The notes below the pieces were generated by a model. It did not search any database and was not told the origin of the DNA. It saw only the letters and a program-made list of their open reading frames with translations. A stretch of DNA of 64,000 nucleotides from Caprimulgus europaeus (taxonomy: Eukaryota > Chordata > Aves > Caprimulgiformes > Caprimulgidae): positions 41,221,515-41,285,514 of the forward strand of contig OU015528.1 in NCBI GenBank assembly GCA_907165065.1, given 5' to 3'. Positions 26,301-40,969 of this stretch are shown here, in pieces. Both the position numbers and the translations under genes were made by a program. Every line of letters begins with the position of its first letter. Within the stretch, counting starts at the first letter, position 1.

Positions 26301-29300
26301 AGGGGGAAATGGTTTCTATGAAAAAAATTAGTACTAAAACCATTTAGATGGATCACAGAGGATGGAATTCTTCAATGAGAAGTGCTGAAAAAGAGTCAGT
26401 GATGAAACCATCATATCGGTCACCCTTTATAATATCCTCAGTCCTTTCTTCTTCCTGTCATTTTATTATCTGTCAAACCAAATGCATTTTTTTAATTAGA
26501 CATGATTCAGTCCAATATGGAGGCAAGAGTAAATAACACAGCTGATAGCAATGACACGTCACCTACTTAAGATGGGCGTGTCCCAAACTTTGTTGCTAAA
26601 CTTGCAGTTGCAGGTTTAGCAGTTGCTTGAAAATCATGACTGCAGGTTCTTCAAGGCAAGAACTTCTTTTTACTATGTATTTATGCAGTAGATGTACTTA
26701 TGACATAATGAGCCCAAATTTCTTTTGGCACCTCTAACTGTCTTTATAATATAAATCTTAATTATAATAATAAGCTTTTGGGACAGGAGCCAAAGGATTT
26801 CTCTCTGTGTGTGTATTTCTGTGTATGCCCCAGTGTACTGGTCCCCAATTCTAATTGTGGCCTTTGAACTCATTTGTGCTGAGATGCAGTTGAAAGTCAG
26901 AATAACAAGATCATTAACAATTATTTAATAGCAGTATGAGGACATAGCACCATATGGGAGAGAACACACAAGAGGGCTGCATGGATTTAGATCTATGCTA
27001 CGATAAAGAAGCCTGGGTGCCGAGAGCTATGATTTCTACTCACATACCCTGAGTTTCAGCCAAGTCAGTGTTCTAGGGAAAATTAACTCTTGCTGGGAAT
27101 TTCCTGAAGTATTTTTGGTACCAGTCCATATATAAGGCAAGTTTTAATAAAGTAATTAAAATCTCTGAGTCCATGATGGAAACCTGAGGTCTTTAGGAAA
27201 ATGAAATACAGAGCAGTACAGACAAGAAGTCTGGAGATGCATTTGCTTTGGAGACATGGGCATGTAGGAGCAACACATGGGATTTATGTTTTTAATATAT
27301 GTTCTGAGTGTTTATTTTTATTCAGAAAGTCGCACCTCTGCCTAAGTTAAGGCCATCTCCATTTTAAACCACTATGGCAGATCTATAGAAACCACAGAGC
27401 TAGCAGGGTTACTACAGGAACGTGTTTATCTTCTGTTGCTTACTCTATCCATTCAAACAGAAGTAGTAAGTGAGCTGTCAGTGCACTGACCTGCACACAC
27501 TGCCTGCTGTGGAGCTGTGGAGCAATGACAGACAACACTGTCTTGTTTCCTCTCCTTGAGCTTCCCAGTATTTTGTAGATAAAATCATGGTGCTGCTGCT
27601 GTGGCAAAATGGAAGAGGATCTTTTTCCCAGGTTCTCCTTTATGTCAAAATTTAGCTGTGGTTTAGCCTTTTTATTGTTATTATGCTCTGTGAAACCACT
27701 GATCTTCTGCAGAGATGCAAACCCTACATGTCTGTTGCTAAATGCGACGGGCAATGCTCTGACCTGGACAGCAGGTGGCCAAGCCTAGCTACAGTTATAC
27801 TATATAGTGTTTGGCCTCTTATGAACCTTGAAAAGTACCCTTCTAGGGCTAAAACATAACTATTTCTGTGAACTTTTTTTTTAATTTTATTTTTGTTTTT
27901 ATTTTTTTCAGTACAAAGCATCTGAAAAAGCCTGGGTATTATGCTGGGGTCTCATCAGAATGGTGTTTTTGTACATGATATGTATGATGCTTTCATACAT
28001 GTTTTCATACGTTGCTTGCTCTAGGGTACAGCATGATGAATCTTTGGAGATGCAAAGCTGGGATGGTGTTAGAAGACTGTTGAGGCTGGAGGGAACAAAA
28101 CCTGGTGCCATGGTGTCTATACTGCCTATTGGAATTGATCCCCTCATGGGCTATCCCTCCAGCCAGGCTTAGGCACCACTTCCCAAAGAACTAGCATAAG
28201 CCAAAGCAGCCTGGAAGCATGCTAGCAATTAAACAGTGTGGATGATCACCAGGCCAGTGCTCAAGCTTGTTCCTTGCCCTTGTTTCATTTAGCAGTATGG
28301 AAAGAGCTGAAATATCCACACGCCCTAGGATTAGGTTGCCAGGGTAACTGCAAACATTGGGCTTATTTGGCTGGGACACTTGACAGCACATTGGTTTAAT
28401 ACTATTATGCAATATTGTTTTTCACTAAATCTAGGGGTCAGTCTTCATATGTGGGGGTGGGTTAAGATGAAGAGCTTGAGAGGCATATTGTAGCCATAAA
28501 TATCCAGGGTTTTGGCAAAGTCTGAATAGACTGTCACTCCTTTGCTCAGACAGATGCCTTGCTCTTCTCAAGCAAGGTCACCTTATCTCCCTTACTCCCT
28601 CAATTCAAGAGCCAGCCTGTCTCTGGTGAAGCTTTACTGCTGTTTCTCTTACTTCTTTCTAATGGAAAAGCTCTTTTTAAAGCTGTCAGGAGGAAAAAAG
28701 AGAAGATCTTGGCTTACTGCCATACGGTTTGTTTATGGAGGTTAATATGATATACAGCACAGGAACTGTGGGACAAAGAGCTGTGATCTTCCACTTGTCA
28801 AGTCTTGCCCTTGGTGTTCTGTGCTGACCCTGTGGGATCACCAGTGTGGTCTTTTCTCAGCTGCTCAATACATGAGGTACTTCTGCACCCCATAAGGTCT
28901 TTTTCCCTCCTTTTTCACTATATCTATCATAAAGTGTGACTGAATGCAAGAGCATAAAAGGATTCTGACCTCAACTGGTGCTTAAAAGCTGTGTATTTTC
29001 TGAGGGAATGTGTGCATGCCTTTCTGCCTACATGAGTCAAGCAGGCCTTTTCTTCCTGCTTCTGCCCATATTTTCAGCATTCTTGTCTAACTAAACTGAA
29101 TTAAAAAATCTCCTTTTTCTGAAATCACATGATCCTGTTATGCTTTTCTGTGATTATCGGTTTCTGGTCTTCTCCATACCTAACCTTTTATCCTGGTTTG
29201 GGGCAGAAGGAGTGGCTCAAATGGTTAATACAGCCTGAAGCACTTTTTCTTAGGCACATTCCTTCAAACTCTATGCCTCCAAATGCATTACAAAAGTCAG

Positions 29301-29320
29301 ATAAATTTAAAAAACACTAA

Positions 29321-29475
29321 TCAAACAACAAAACAAACAAACAAAAAACCCAACCAACCAGATTTATCTAGAAATGAACTTTTCCAACTCACTTTTACAA
29401 CTTAAATCATGAATCAAAGCCATTTGCTCAGCACACACACACAAAAAAAAAAAGGGGGGGTGGGGGGGTGGTTTG
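29321..29475. repeat. Composite low-complexity block
   Basis: CAAA/CAAC-type repeats at about 29322-29360 are followed, after ordinary sequence, by a CA run at 29432-29442, 11 A at 29443-29453, and G7-T-G7-T-GG from 29454. The G part has enough G runs to form a G-quadruplex on the plus strand. Confidence 0.85.
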
Positions 29476-30235
29476 AGATAGCTGTGCTTCTGTGCTGTGT
29501 AGGGCTAGTACAACCAATTTAAATTGAAGTACCTCTTTTTAGGGGGTGAATGAAACAGATTTAACAGATGGATGGAGAAGAAGATGATTGCTCATGCTCC
29601 TCTGACCTTATGATAGAAGGAGGGGTGGGAACATTTGGTATATATACCCTTCCACGCCCACATACTAGCAATGCAGCGTGGGAAGGCTGGCATCGCATAC
29701 TGTTTTTAATGAACTTTAACCTACCTGGCACACTCCAAAGCACAACCAAGAACTTTGAACTAAATAATGGTAGAGGGAGAAATCATCAAGTAAAGCTTGA
29801 TCCTCCCCACTGGATGCATCAGTAACAAAATTTAAAAATCTCTGACAAGACCTACAATTTAGCTGCAGGATTTAATACTGGAAGATTGATGTGTTTACTG
29901 TAATGGCAGTAAATTGACTATCTAGAAAGAGCTGTATATCTTTGCAATGCAGGAAGTGTCTGTGTCTGTGGAAGATAGAAGCAAGTTATATCTAAAGGCA
30001 GATAATCAAAACAAAATGAGCACACTAAAACCATAAGAAATAATTAGAGAAATAGATTGGGAAGAAAGAGAGAAGGAAGTTTTGAGCCTCATCCTTTTTG
30101 TTTATATTGACCTGAAATTGTGGTCTAATTTTAGAAAATGATGTGGTCTTCCTGAGCCAAGAGAAGACTGCAAGAGAACAATTTTTCTTGCTACAGCCTT
30201 TTACTGAATGAAGAATCTCTGTTAGTGACAAGTAA

Positions 30236-30275
<40 letters not shown>

Positions 30276-33200
30276 GTATTTCAGAAGCTTCTGCTACAAA
30301 TTGCCTTTACTTTGAACTAAAAATCTTTACAATTGAAGGAATAAAAATTTGCGCTAATCACTGAGATTCTTTTCCACTTGCATCTGTATACATCATGCAA
30401 GATGAGATAGTTGCCAACTTCTACATGCAATTATTGACATATTATTTACAGATTTGTATATACATTGCAGACAGTGGCATGTGGTTTTAGAAAACTTAGA
30501 TAGCCAGATTGAGGAAAAAAAAAAAAAATTCTACTCCCCCTCTTCTTCTTTCCCCTAGACTATATGCAATACAGAAGCCTAGAGGAAGAGAATGGTGCAT
30601 GAAGTATACAATAGTCAGTACTCTTTGAAGGTATCTTCTATGTACATTCCTTGCTGTGTGATATTTTCAAAGCAGCTATGCAGAAAATTGCTTGCCAAAG
30701 GGACAATACCAGAAAGTGAAATATTTCTGCCTCTTGTGCAATCAGAAGGAAGTGACCTTGGGCAGGACTTTGGAATGAACTTTCTGTGGGCAGCACATGT
30801 GTGTGGTCATAGCAAACCACTGTGAATGCAGAAGTTATGCCTTATCTGCTGGGCTAACCCTTCTGTTATTTCATTTCTATATCTTATTTTCCCACTTGTC
30901 TAGTACTTTTAGTTGTTTGGCAATTGTGTCTTTGGACACCAGTCTTCCTCCATTTCTCTGGTCTACCCTCTTCCTCCTCTACTTTCCTCTCAGATTTTTT
31001 TTTTTTTTAGCTTTTATAGGTACAGTTCAGTGTCTTTGGCAGCTACGTTATAACTGATATAACTTAATTAGCATTATAGCAGATTCCTTTTCTGCATGTT
31101 GAGTTCTGTGTGGTATGTACAGGATTTTACCACACAGTTTTCAGTCTCTAATAATGAAGAAAGGGTCTAGATTTTTCTGCAGTGCCTTCACCTTTTTGCT
31201 CTTATCTTTTCAGTCATTATTACACAGAAATTTGAAGGAGGTAGTAAGGTCTGTAGTAAAGGTGCACTCTCAAAGACAAGTAATTTCATTCTCTGTATTG
31301 TGTCTGTCAATTATTTTATCATGTTTCTACAAGAATATTTCAGCAAAAACAAGATGATGGGACAGTAATAATAATCATTGCTCTGTCTGATAATAGGCTT
31401 TCCAGAGACTCAACTGGTAGTTTGACAGTCCTTTACCATAGTTACTACACCCTGCTGATAAAACTGCTGTTGCCACAAATTGATCCTGACAAAACCAAGT
31501 TCGTCTATATTCTGAATTTCAGACCTGACCTTGGTGGGTGTACAAGTTTAACCACCATACTGGGCACAAAATAAGTAGCTCAAAAGTCATATACCTAAAA
31601 AATATCCCAGCCTTTCTCTTTTACTATCTGTTTATTCTCTTGATTGCATGATTATTTTAAATTGTTTTGTGGTATGGCTAAAAGTATAATTCAACAATTT
31701 TAAAGCACATGAAAATTACCTACTACTTGTTATAAAACTTATTTACCTGGGCACAGACTCTCTGTACTTAATCAATTTGTGACTGAGATATTGTAACCCC
31801 TACTAATGGTAGTCTGGGGAACAGTGTCATAAGGCAAAGGTTGGAATAATGAGGGGGAAAGCAGAGGAAAAGCAACAGATAAGTTTGGCTTACTATAAAA
31901 TGCTTTCAAAAGAGAGGGATCTTGTATTTTATACATACACTAAATACAGTAAATTCTGTGTAAATGCATCGTAGAAATACAACTGTGAGCATAGGGCTGT
32001 ATTGGGATCCTTGTATGAAAAATATGTCTTAATAAATTTTTCAGTATATCTATAAGCTTTACTCAACTCCTGGACTTGAGGAGAATGATAATGGAAGACA
32101 TCTCCAAAAAGCCACTTTTAGTGTCACCAACCTATTCTTAGATTTACATGTTTTTAACTATGTAGATGCATAATAGTATTGCAGAAAGGATCAAGCAACT
32201 GAGAAAGCTACTGGGAATCCCCCTCTCTGGAAAACTTCACTGCTACCTAAATTTTGTAGCCATAAAATCATTCAGTATGCAGATATAAAGATGGAAGGGT
32301 CCAGATATTTGACTCTTTCTGAAGCTCCCACAATTCTAACACCAGGTCTGAAGTACAGACCATCACCCTCCACTGGCTTAGGCCAGCATAGTCTATCATC
32401 TGTTTTTAGGACTTATTTCTGAGAAACAGGAAACATCAGCTTGAATTCCTCAAACTAAACACAGACCTCCCACATTGTGGTTAGTCTTATTTTATGCATG
32501 AATTCTGGGAACACCTTGAGCATGTCAAAAGAAAGGGGCACATATCTCTGTATTTTGTGGGATCTGGACTGCTGAGTTTGTATTGATAAGTGTATTGCAT
32601 TGCTCAGGATTCAAACTTTGGTTTAAATACTAGTAAGGCACTGATCTGCAGAGCTTCAAGTCTGGAAAACCTGAAAGAATTTAGAGGTCCTCAGGGTTAT
32701 GTGACAGCTGAGAAGTTTTCAACAATACAATTTTGGGCATGGACACTTAATTGTCATACCATTAACTGTTGTCTTGTATATAAAATTCTGTCTATTAATT
32801 TGGTCCTGATGCCAGGTCTGTGCTCACATACATGTCTGTGACTTTTAGTTGACCTAAAATGTCTGCCGAAGAGCGAGCAGCTGTCTCTGCCCAGCCCCAG
32901 CATCCAGGCAGGAGAGAAGTGGGAGCTGGGGGAGCAGAGACGATACCCACCAGCAGATGCATGAACAGAAGCTTCCTTCTGGGAGAATAAATGCTGTGGC
33001 AATGGGAAAAAGGGTACAACTTCTAGCTAGAGAGAGGAAATGTATGTGTTACATCATACTACAGTAATGAACATTAACGCAGGCAAACACAGAAGAAAAG
33101 AAAGCATTGATGGAAAGGTGTCCAGGAGAGAGTGAGAAGCAGAGATTAACAAGAGAGAAGTGGAAAGGGAGAGCGTGTATTCTCAGTGGAGAAACAGGTG

Positions 33201-33829
33201 ACCCAATGTACCGGTAGCTTATATAAGCAGGAGGAAAAGAAGAGAAACCAACATTTCTGGTGAAATGAAAATACAAGTAACAGAGCATAGAATAGGGACC
33301 TCGAACTTTGGAGACCCTTCAAAAGAAACTGCGCTTCAGGAAGAGTCTCTCCAACTGCTCAGAGTGTGTTTCCAAGTCATCTGAGCATTTGTCGCTTCCC
33401 TTAGCACTGCTGGAAACATCCCAAGCTTAACATAGTGATATCAAAAGGAAAATCCCTTATTTACTTTGCAAAAACAACACCCTGTCCATCTCTTAGTTAC
33501 AAGCATTAATGAATAGTTCTAGAGTATCTGAGCTGCAGCAATATGACAACATTCTCATTTATAGACCTTCTGCTCTCAAACAAGATCAACTGAATGACCT
33601 CTGTTTTGTTAACTCTCAAGGTGTGCTGTCTGGTGTGCATGCTGCCTAGGCAGCTGCAGAGTGCAAAATGCAGAGTGGGGGCAGGTGGGAAGCCAAGCTC
33701 ATTGTGGGTAGGTTTGTTTGCAAGAACATCTGTGAGTTCTGAGGGCTAGTCTGCAGCATTTTTGTTTGTTGATTTATAGCTGAGAAGGTGCTTAGGGCTC
33801 TGGAGCAGCTTTTTAATGTTTGGTCCAAC
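29476..33829. other. Unannotated non-coding stretch
   Basis: No gene is recognisable. Homopolymers include 24 A at 30244-30267, about 14 A near 30514-30527 and about 13 T near 30996. The segment at about 32855-32960 is locally GC-richer with a few CpGs, and carries overlapping minus-strand frames of 82 and 74 codons with no recognisable domain. Purine-rich DNA follows at 33080-33250. Confidence 0.55.
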
Positions 33830-33894
33830 AAAAAAAAAAAAAAAAGGAAAGGAAAGGAAAAGAAAGGAAAGAAAGGAAAGAAAGGTAAGAAAGG
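33830..33894 (+). repeat. Poly-A followed by (GGAAA)n purine microsatellite
   Basis: Sixteen A at 33830-33845 run into imperfect GGAAA/GAAAG repeats to about 33894, an uninterrupted purine tract of roughly 60 bases broken by a single T. The Lys/Arg-rich 73-codon frame across it is low-complexity. Confidence 0.92.
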
Positions 33895-36800
33895 AACCCA
33901 AGATAATTAGGGTAATTCTATTTCATGCAGAAATCAAGGTGTTTGATGGCAAAACTGAGATTAAAATCATTATGATTGCATATATCCAGGCTAAGTCGGA
34001 ATCTTGCCTTAGTGTCCACATTAATCGGTTATTTTAATCACTGTTATTTCTCACAGGTTTAGTCTGTGGATAAAGAACATGTGAGGTTACACCATTGCAA
34101 TTTTTGTTACAACCTTAAAGAAGAATAACATAATGGAAAGCTTTAAATATCTGAGGTTTCCAGGCCAATACTATTACTTGAGAAGAAGAGAGTCACAGCC
34201 AGTTCAGGTTTCCTTTCAAACAATAGCTTATGTCACAGGACAAAGGATTTGTCATTTGCTGTAGGAAAGATAGAAATAACAGTTTGCTAAGACTTAGGTC
34301 AGAAAAATACTTCATTCTCTTAACAATCCTGACTGTTTCTTGTTCTTTTCTCCCTTGCAAGGGATGAAATCATGGGCTATATGCTTGAAAAGGGTAATGG
34401 AAAATTATCTGGTGATTTTTTTAAAGAATGTTTCCTTGTATATCCGTTTGCATAAGAGCGCAAAGGAGAAGATTATATTATTATACCTGTATTTAGTCTA
34501 GGCATGTTTGCGATGCTCTTCATATTAGTATATATCTTATTACATAAATTACCAACTACCTCAAAAAAGTGGTTTCATCATCCACTCTTCCTTTCAACTA
34601 GTTTCTTACAGATAAAAGGTCTTCTGGTTCATTCCTTCTGTATCAGGGATCTTTTTGTGCTAATGCTTTGTTTAAAGAGATGTTAAATGAAATTACAAGA
34701 ACATCCTATGTCTACAAACCAGTCCTACCAGGTCTTAAACACTGATAATTCCCACTGAAGTGAGAGGATACCTGAAGAGACTTTGAAGATACCCGTCAGA
34801 TCCTCAAGATCTTACCCATATCCTTGGGCATCCTTCACAACCTCCACTCATGCAGATAAATTTCCCTGAGGTTAAGCTAATGGTGTACTTAAGGCTATAG
34901 TTTGAGCTGCAGTGTTCTCCTTTTTATCAGTATTGGTTCACAGTTCTCTTTGATCTGCACTGATGCATCGCCTTCCATCTCAAGATCTCAGATGGCTTTT
35001 CAAATGTTAATGAATTCTACCCATTCTACCCTAGGGAAACTGAGGTGATGAGAAACTACAAGAGATACTTAGGTTCACAAATAGAACCTACAACTAAGTT
35101 GAGAACAGCCCAGTGAGATCACTTATTCCCATACAGTACAGGTAGTACAGGTATCTGTTGCATAGTCTGCACTTAGAACATCCCTTGCCATCAAAATGCT
35201 TCCCTTGTGAACAGAGATGTCTGATGGTGATGAGAGGGAAATTTTGCTCTCTGTGGTGTTTTCCTTGGAATATGGAACCCATAATTACTGTAGAGGGTAG
35301 CTGGCAATCTTCCAAGAGTGATAAGCCAGACCATAGTTTTCATTCTCAAATTAGTGGTTCAGTATGACAACTGAAACCCAGCAGGAGCTGGAAGGGGATG
35401 ATGCTCAGAAGCAAGATTAGACCAACCAGCCTTGTGGGGTAGGAGAGTCAGTTTCCAGAGATTTTGGAATTCAGGAAATCTGGAAGTACCTGCCTCACAT
35501 TGACACTGACTTGGAGGTGATTTGGCTCCCAGGGCCCAGATCTGCTCAAAAACCTGCTCAAGCTCTGGTGTCCACACTGTAAGTATCCAGATCTGGTAAG
35601 GATAGTTTGAAATGTGGCCTCCAGCTGGGTGCACATTTGGTTGAAAAAAAACCAACTGGTAACTAGAATGCATTCATCATGCTTCATCTTGATAGTTTCA
35701 AGAAAAAATAAGTAAAGCACGTGCTTATTATTTGGTAAAATGTTCTGCTTTTCAGCCTTTTGCTGTTTGAGTTTCAACATCGTCCTTTAGATGTGTGATA
35801 CCTAAAGATTATTTACATTTTAAAATAGGTGATGAATGCATATGAAACTTTTGGTTTATGTAGATTTCTATGTGGGAGTAAACCATTTTAATTTGCAGTT
35901 TCACTTGGTTGAATCATTGGTGCTAGCTGTTTTCATATACATGAGAAGGAACTGTGCAGTCCTGCTTTTATCACAGGCTTTAAGTTGAAGTGTCAAAATC
36001 ACTATCTGGCTTAGCTTCAGTGGGCATTGAAAAGTTACTTAAAGTTCAAAACCTACATTCTCAAGTGGATGTTCATATTTTTTTAAAAAATACATTTTTG
36101 CACTTAAAATCTCTGAATGAGAGGAAAACAGTATGTCACTAAATGTGCTGCAAACAAATGAATTTCCTAATTATTTTAAGTAATCCTAATAAGCTGAAAA
36201 TAGAACTAATAATTCTATATTTTTTTCTGATGAACAAGTAATAAAAATAATTTTAAAAAGCGCTAATTTTGGAACCTACTGCCACAATACTCTTATAATT
36301 ATTATTTACTTGTATCTCCCACCATAACAGAGCATTGCAATGAAACAGTATCATAGAATATAATAAACTCTGGTTTATCTGTCCTTTTTTCCAGCACAAG
36401 AAAGGAATAGTTGTAATAAATAAGATGACAGCATCCTTGAAAAAATATGTATTGCTACTCTCACCTGTGAATCTTAAATCAACTACTTTTAGTTTAGAGT
36501 GGGACTGAATAAAGCACCATGGTACAGTTTCAGGTTTTAGACAGTCCACTGATTTTAAACATCTTTATTTGAAATGATCAAACCCAAGTCATGTTTTAGG
36601 AAACTTGAAAATGAAGGCAATCCAAGTCAGTGTATACTTTTCAAATTTTTGGTCTATGTCATTTACTGCAACAGTACCTTAGTTTTGTGATGTGACATGT
36701 TTGTCTGATAATGACTGAGTAGAAAAGATTTGAAGACAGAATATCTAAGAACTGTAGAATCAGATAGTACTTAATTTGGTTATGTCCAGTACCAATGCAG

Positions 36801-39800
36801 ACGTGGAATGGGAAAACAGTTATATATGGCACACAACAGTTTTGGAATTTGAAAATGCTTGTGTCTAGACAGCTTATAAGTACTAGTTCACTAGCTCTTT
36901 GAAACACAGAAATGTGGTTTTTTAATCAATATGTTTGAGTAACCACTTAATGTGCTGCAAAAAGATATTTTAATAAGTTAACAACAGAATAAAACAACGA
37001 TGTTTAAAATAGCAAAATCTGCCACACTTTGCATTGTTTAAAATACATTGATTGTAAAATATAAGTACATTAAAGTATGAGAAAATATTTGGAGCCCAGT
37101 CCTTTGCCTTGCATTGAATGTTAGAGTTCAAAAGATTGAAGATCCTGGCAAACAATGTAGTCAGGGGAAAACAGATTTCCTTCTTGCTTTTTAATTAGCT
37201 TTACTGTAGGTTAATTTTGAAATCACAGGAAATTTATATGCATGAAACTGCAAGATTGTCTCTTTTTTAATAATACTATAGACATCTGAAACAATAGCAC
37301 TAAGAGTGAGGTGAATGAGTCTTATTTACCTAAATGCTAAATCTTACCAACTTTTTAAATATAAAGCCCCTTTCCACACAAAAATGATGAAAGGAAAATA
37401 TGTTTCAGTATAAAATCAGAATTCTAGGTTCATCCAATACAGAGAAAATATATGACAAAGAACTGTTCCCATCTCCAATATTCTGCTTCAGTCAATTTTC
37501 TGAAATTTTGCATTCATATGTGGTACGAAACAGATGCTATGATCTCCAGGCCAAAATATGAGAGGACTTTAGCCTTTTCTCACCTTAAATATGGCAAAAA
37601 TGACTCAACCATGCCTGTTAGGGAAGACTATATGTGAAAGAGATAGGTATTTGAAGAAAATTCCCAGCGCAGAGCATACAAAATAATGATGAAAAGCATT
37701 CAGTGGAAAGGAGAGGACTATGAGAAAAGAAATGTATTACTGTAAGTATTTCTCAAATGTAACCCTTAATAAAGCATTATAAATCTAAAATCAAAATTTG
37801 ATGTGGTTGGAAAGAAAAACATTTTAAAAAGTTTCTCACTTCACTTTTTTTCTTTACGGCAATGATTTGCAAACAAAGCAGAGGAAAAGCACAGTGGCTT
37901 TGCTGCAGAAGCTTTCCCAGTGTAAGGAGGCCTTCTGGTGGTCAAAACAATGAACATTTCTTCCAGAGATAAATATTACTTATCCAAATGTGTGTGAAAT
38001 TCTACCCAAATTTACATGCATAGAAGTTAAAGTTCACCTGTTATACCAAAGGCTACTTTGAGGATTTAAGCAGTGATTATTTATACCTTGACCTTTTGCT
38101 GTTACTGCTTAAATCTTGTCTTTCTCCAGTCAGCATATGAGGAACTAAGGCATTTAGCATGAATAAGGACTGCCAGAACTTTGCTTAAGTGAGATCATAC
38201 GATATGCTGATATCAGTCATTGACCTTGTGCATTTTATTTGAACGATTAAAAGTTAAAAGAATTGTAATAAAACATTTTGCAATAAAATAATTCTTAATA
38301 ACATATTTAACCTGAATATTGATTATCTGAACAGTCACATTTCATATTTTTAAAACAATCGGGGTTTTTTTCCCCAGTAAGGTAGATTTTTCTTTTAAAC
38401 ACTACAGCCAGAAATTCATCACAGTATCTAATTTGCTATTTTATTTTAAAATAAGATATTTTCTGGTTTACAAACCAAAAAGTATTTAATCCTAAAATAT
38501 TTATATTCTCCTTAAGTTCTGAGATTACATTACACTGAGGGGTTTCTTCAATGCCAGTGCTTCAGTTAGAATAAACATTCCCAGCTAATACAGTCCTTGA
38601 CATGCAGGGAAGAGGAAGTTTTTTAGTTCATTGATATGGAGAATGTCTTCCAACATGTCGCAAGCTTAGTTGCTGCTGGAAGATGTAGTTGGATGAACAA
38701 AGATATCCTTCCAGTTTTCAGTCTGGTTTGTACTGCTCCCTGAACGGTGAAGAAATAGATCCATTGACACTGGATACTTTTTGCTAGTCTCTCAGCTGGT
38801 TTGTTAAACAAAGAGCATTAGATTTTAGCTATAACTGGCAAGGTCATCAATAGTTCGTATCAGTTTCTTCAACACTGAACTACTTCATGTTTGAGCCTGG
38901 GAAGAAGAAGACACTTGTTTACTTCTCAAAAAGCCTTAACCTCTGTTAACAGGGCTGCCATGGTTAGCTGAAGCCTCATGCTCTACCCAGTGTGAGAGAC
39001 CTTCTTTGACATGCCAGTGATAGCTCATTGAACCCTGGTAGCAAGAGGAAATTGTGTACCTTTCCAGAAAAATTCTCAGACAGCCAGACATTCATGAGCT
39101 TCATGAATCCTGGAAAATACAATTTAAAATCATAGCTGTTCTGTAAAGCAACACTAGAATTTTCTAGACATTCTTCACTGTGGTGAAAAACATTTCAGAA
39201 TGGTGCTATTGTAAATGTGAAATAGTATGCCAAAAATTTAACCTCGACTGTAAATTATCAGTCAGCTGAAATCCATCCAGTAGTGTTATATAGGGTCCTA
39301 TATGTGTTTTCTTTTGAGCTAGCTTTTTTAAAAAGTAGATTGAACATGTCCTTCAGCATTATTAACTACAACCATCAGATGGCAGTCCACAGTCAAGTAA
39401 AAAATATATTCCCATTGTCTCGGTGGAGTTAAGTGGTACTAACTTGCTCTCAACCTTTTTTTAAAATCCAAATAAAAGAAACAGATTTCAAGATTCTTCT
39501 GTTTTCCCAGTCTTTAATGGACAGTGACAGGCGTTCATCTAAACCTGAATTGCAGACTCACTGTAACTGCACAAACATGTCTTAAGACTGAATGGCTTTT
39601 CCTTCCAAGCATTGTGAAAGGTTCTAGCTCTCTGATTTTTAATTCTATCAGTAACTTGCTTAGAATTTTTTAAATCTCTTGTACTTCTTTAATAGGGGCT
39701 TACCTAATAAAACAAATAAAAAATTAAACAGACAAAAAAACGGTTGTTTTAGAGAAAGCAGGTGCATTGATATAGGAGAATGGTAATTTTATTCTGTTTG

Positions 39801-40969
39801 TATGGAAAAACATCAGTATTTCTTTTCAGTTCTAGAACCTTTGGGAGCTCTTCAGGACCAGAGCTCTTAAGAACAACTCTAAAACCTTGGCTTACTCTGC
39901 CACCAGTACTGCTTGGTACCTCTTCAGAAAACTAATAATGATTTGTCGAAAACTGCTGGTAGATCTTTTAAAACTCAGTGAAAAATAGATTTGTGGAACT
40001 TGGTATTTCTTGTTCATATTCCAAGGACACTCTTTGTCTCTGTTCGTGTACCACACAAGAGCTGGGACAGAGATTACCTTTCCAAAACAGCTTTTTTTGA
40101 AAGGAAACCACTGATTTGGGGACATTTCTACTGTATCCTCAAAACCCACTGGACAAGCTGAGCAGACATTTCTCGTCAAGCCAAGAGAACGAGTCAAAAT
40201 ATGCATTGACTCACAGTATATCCCAAAGATGCTATCAACCAGTGATAGGTAGGGCTATAAAAACTGGGAATAAGAAATCCTTTGCCTTTTGATCCAGGAC
40301 AAAAGACATCTGAGATCCATTCCAGCTTATTTTTTTCACAGTGAGGTCTGTAAAATTTCAAACATACTTGTCTTCTAGCCTTTCTGATTCCCTGGCAGAT
40401 CAGACACAATTTATTAGGGTCATGAATATTTTGTTAGTTCCAGTGTTCATTGTTCACCTTGTCTTTAGTTTATCCTGCAGTGCATCTTCGCTTGCAGCCA
40501 AAATCCTGTAACTTGGTACAAAATGTCTGTTGCAAACCCAAAAGTAACCTTCTTTATTGTTATGACTTGGCTTCCAGCCAAGTTGAGAAGGATTATGATT
40601 CTCAGAAATCTTAATGTACACTGCAAAGGGCCCAGGTTGGCCAGCTCTCTGAACTGGGAGATTTACCAGCTCATGCAAACAGACAGTGGGAATTTATTGA
40701 TATCCAGCTGGCTAACATACCGGCCTACTTATTCTCTCCAAAACATTATGATTATCCATGAGTTTGATTAGCATGTATTTGGCAGTTCTCTCTCTATAAC
40801 AGCCCCAGAACTGTGCAACCTCATTTTATTGAAGGGTCGTACCAGGATCTTTCTGTCATTAGAAATAATTTCTGCTCATAAATCCTTAATATAATTTTCT
40901 TTGATCAGGATGGAAGTGCAAGCACAACAACAACTTTCTTGCCAGGTTTAGCTATAAGAGCCTCCTTAA
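33895..40969. other. Unannotated AT-rich non-coding stretch
   Basis: No gene is recognisable. A possible L2/MIR-like remnant lies at 34985-35075, with GGGAAACTGAGG preceded by AAATGTTAATGAATTCTACC. The frames of 98-110 codons near 35360-36550 and 39890-40200 have no domain or supporting splice structure that I can see. Long low-GC segments at about 35800-36600 and 37860-38400 lack any repeat I recognise. Whether they are conserved across birds cannot be judged from one sequence. Confidence 0.5.
34985..35075. repeat. Possible ancient L2/MIR-type remnant
   Basis: AAATGTTAATGAATT, a CCATTCTACCCTAG block and GGGAAACTGAGGTGATGAGA appear in the order of the shared L2/MIR 3' core ('ttacaaatgttaatgaatt', 'cccattttac', 'ggaaactgaggcacagaga'). 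The match is short and diverged. Confidence 0.35.

Larger units (their letters stand above)
20272..29320. other. Unannotated non-coding stretch with old repeat remnants
   Basis: No gene is recognisable. The plus strand is strongly pyrimidine-rich from about 20500 to 20935; the frames of 119 and 145 codons there are low-complexity artefacts rich in Ser, Phe, Leu and Pro. An L2/MIR-like remnant may lie at 22141-22283 and a tRNA-derived SINE-like remnant at 23221-23308. A short GTGTGTGTA tract is near 26805. The frames near 25240-25500 and 27960-28170 show no domain. Confidence 0.5.
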
